Below, piece by piece: positions 63,369 to 64,000 of a DNA stretch of 64,000 bases. The notes below the pieces were generated by a model. It made no database searches, was not told where the DNA came from, and saw only the letters and a list, made by a program, of their open reading frames with translations. Position numbers and translations under genes: made by a program. The stretch lies in contig CAWJSX010000001.1 of assembly GCA_963845675.1 (NCBI GenBank), forward strand, positions 1,488,001 through 1,552,000. Reading direction: 5' to 3'. Position 1 is the first letter of the stretch. Each line of letters opens with the position of its first letter. Origin of the DNA: CAWJMD01 sp963845675. GTDB lineage: Bacteria > Actinomycetota > Actinomycetes > Actinomycetales > CAWJMD01.

Positions 63369-64000
63369 ATGACGAACCCCACCACCCGGACCCGCCTGCT
63401 GCACGCGACCACGTTGCTCTTGGCGCCGCTGCTCCTGCTGGGCGCGCGCCTCACCGACATCACGCCCCAGGCGGACACCACGGCCGACCTGCTCGCACTG
63501 ATCGCCGATCGACCGTCGGCGTGGGCGACGGGTCAGTGGTTCTTCTTCCTCAGCGGCCTGGCGTGGGTCCCCGCCGGCGTCACCCTGATGCGCCTGTTCG
63601 GACGCCGGGCCCGGATGGGGTACTGGTCCGCGGCAGCGGTCGCGGTCGGAGCAGCCATGGTGCTCGCGGTCGATGCCGCAGGCGTCTACCTCAGCAGCCT
63701 CGCCACGAGTTCGGTCCCGCTCGACCAGCAGGTGCGCATCGTCGAGGGAGTCGAGAGCTCGCCCGCGATCCTCGTCTTCGAGATCGTGCACATCGTCGGC
63801 TTCTTCGGCGGGCTGCTGCTCGTGGCAATCGCCCTGCTCCGGAGCCGTCTCGTGCCGGTGTGGTCGGCAGCGCTGCTCCTGCTGGGCCAGGTCGGACTCC
63901 TGGCCGTGTCGCACCCCGCCGCCGACATCGTCTCGATGAGCTGCGTCGTCCTCGGCATGGGAGCCGCAGCCCACCGCGTGCGGAACCTCTCCGACGACGA
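63369..64000 (+). CDS. Polytopic membrane protein (3' partial)
   Basis: From ATG 63369 the reading TNPTTRTRLLHATTLLLAPL continues open to the window end. It has at least five hydrophobic helices (for example WFFFLSGLAWVPAGVTLMRL and FEIVHIVGFFGGLLLVAIAL). The first ATG and composition support coding. No family is recognised with certainty; it resembles DUF4386-like integral membrane proteins. Divergent from the histidine kinase with a gap of about 180 bases, so it may be a target of the two-component system. Confidence 0.6.
   Translation, partial: MTNPTTRTRLLHATTLLLAPLLLLGARLTDITPQADTTADLLALIADRPSAWATGQWFFFLSGLAWVPAGVTLMRLFGRRARMGYWSAAAVAVGAAMVLAVDAAGVYLSSLATSSVPLDQQVRIVEGVESSPAILVFEIVHIVGFFGGLLLVAIALLRSRLVPVWSAALLLLGQVGLLAVSHPAADIVSMSCVVLGMGAAAHRVRNLSDD

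Overview
The window is very GC-rich actinobacterial chromosome, almost fully coding. Mycothiol biosynthesis (MshB), an actinobacterial DapD, a DUF3117 mini-gene and a sigE-rseA-htrA-tatB cluster all point to Actinomycetota. Overall gene content suggests a Nocardioides/Aeromicrobium-type organism (Propionibacteriales), but that level is inference. No tRNA, rRNA, CRISPR array, transposase or phage gene was seen.

Layout. 0-16 kb: DEAD-box helicase, orphan ParA, PHP phosphoesterase, MaoC hydratase, aminopeptidase P, P1 peptidase, acyl-CoA dehydrogenase, L,D-transpeptidase, CoA-ester lyase, EamA exporter, PhzF, and an MgtE-N/CBS protein with DUF1003. 16-25 kb: an orphan GspE-type ATPase with zinc ribbons, Mrp, then envelope stress genes (tatB, htrA, anti-sigma, sigE), O-methyltransferase and leucyl aminopeptidase. 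25-40 kb: DUF3117, 3-methyladenine glycosylase, DivIVA-like protein, FolP, two LOG proteins, the meso-DAP/lysine genes dapE-dapD-dapC, citrate synthase and a 7Fe ferredoxin. 40-49 kb: VanW protein, an aberrant FtsH-like protease, flavin reductase, MshB fused to a membrane domain, TypA, NUDIX and a PCD-VOC fusion. 49-56 kb: a complete dipeptide/oligopeptide ABC importer. 56-60 kb: a second ECF sigma factor with a membrane partner, isochorismatase-like hydrolase, and bacterioferritin with its ferredoxin behind an IdeR-type box. 60-64 kb: a NarL-type two-component system whose kinase carries an internal duplication, then a membrane protein cut by the window end.

From memory, much of the order (typA, mshB, fdxC, dapC, dapD/dapE, LOG, folP, Rv1209-like, tagA, DUF3117, O-methyltransferase, sigE, rseA, htrA, tatB, mrp) follows the Rv1165-Rv1234 part of the Mycobacterium tuberculosis chromosome. 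This is an old vertically inherited backbone, not an island.

Two features stand out. First, many genes, including surely essential ones (gltA, dapC, dapD, dapE, folP), are broken by single-base indels, mostly +1 insertions, clustered in four patches (about 0-5.1, 29.7-30.6, 33.2-39.8 and 54.8-60.3 kb) while the rest is clean. This looks like an unpolished long-read consensus rather than pseudogenes, so coordinates of those genes are given as single frame-corrected spans. Second, intergenic gaps hold a small family of palindromic repeats: a 4-copy 42-bp tandem array at 35875-36040, a related inverted 22-mer pair at 14079-14141, and very long perfect hairpins at 49217-49291 and 58231-58270.
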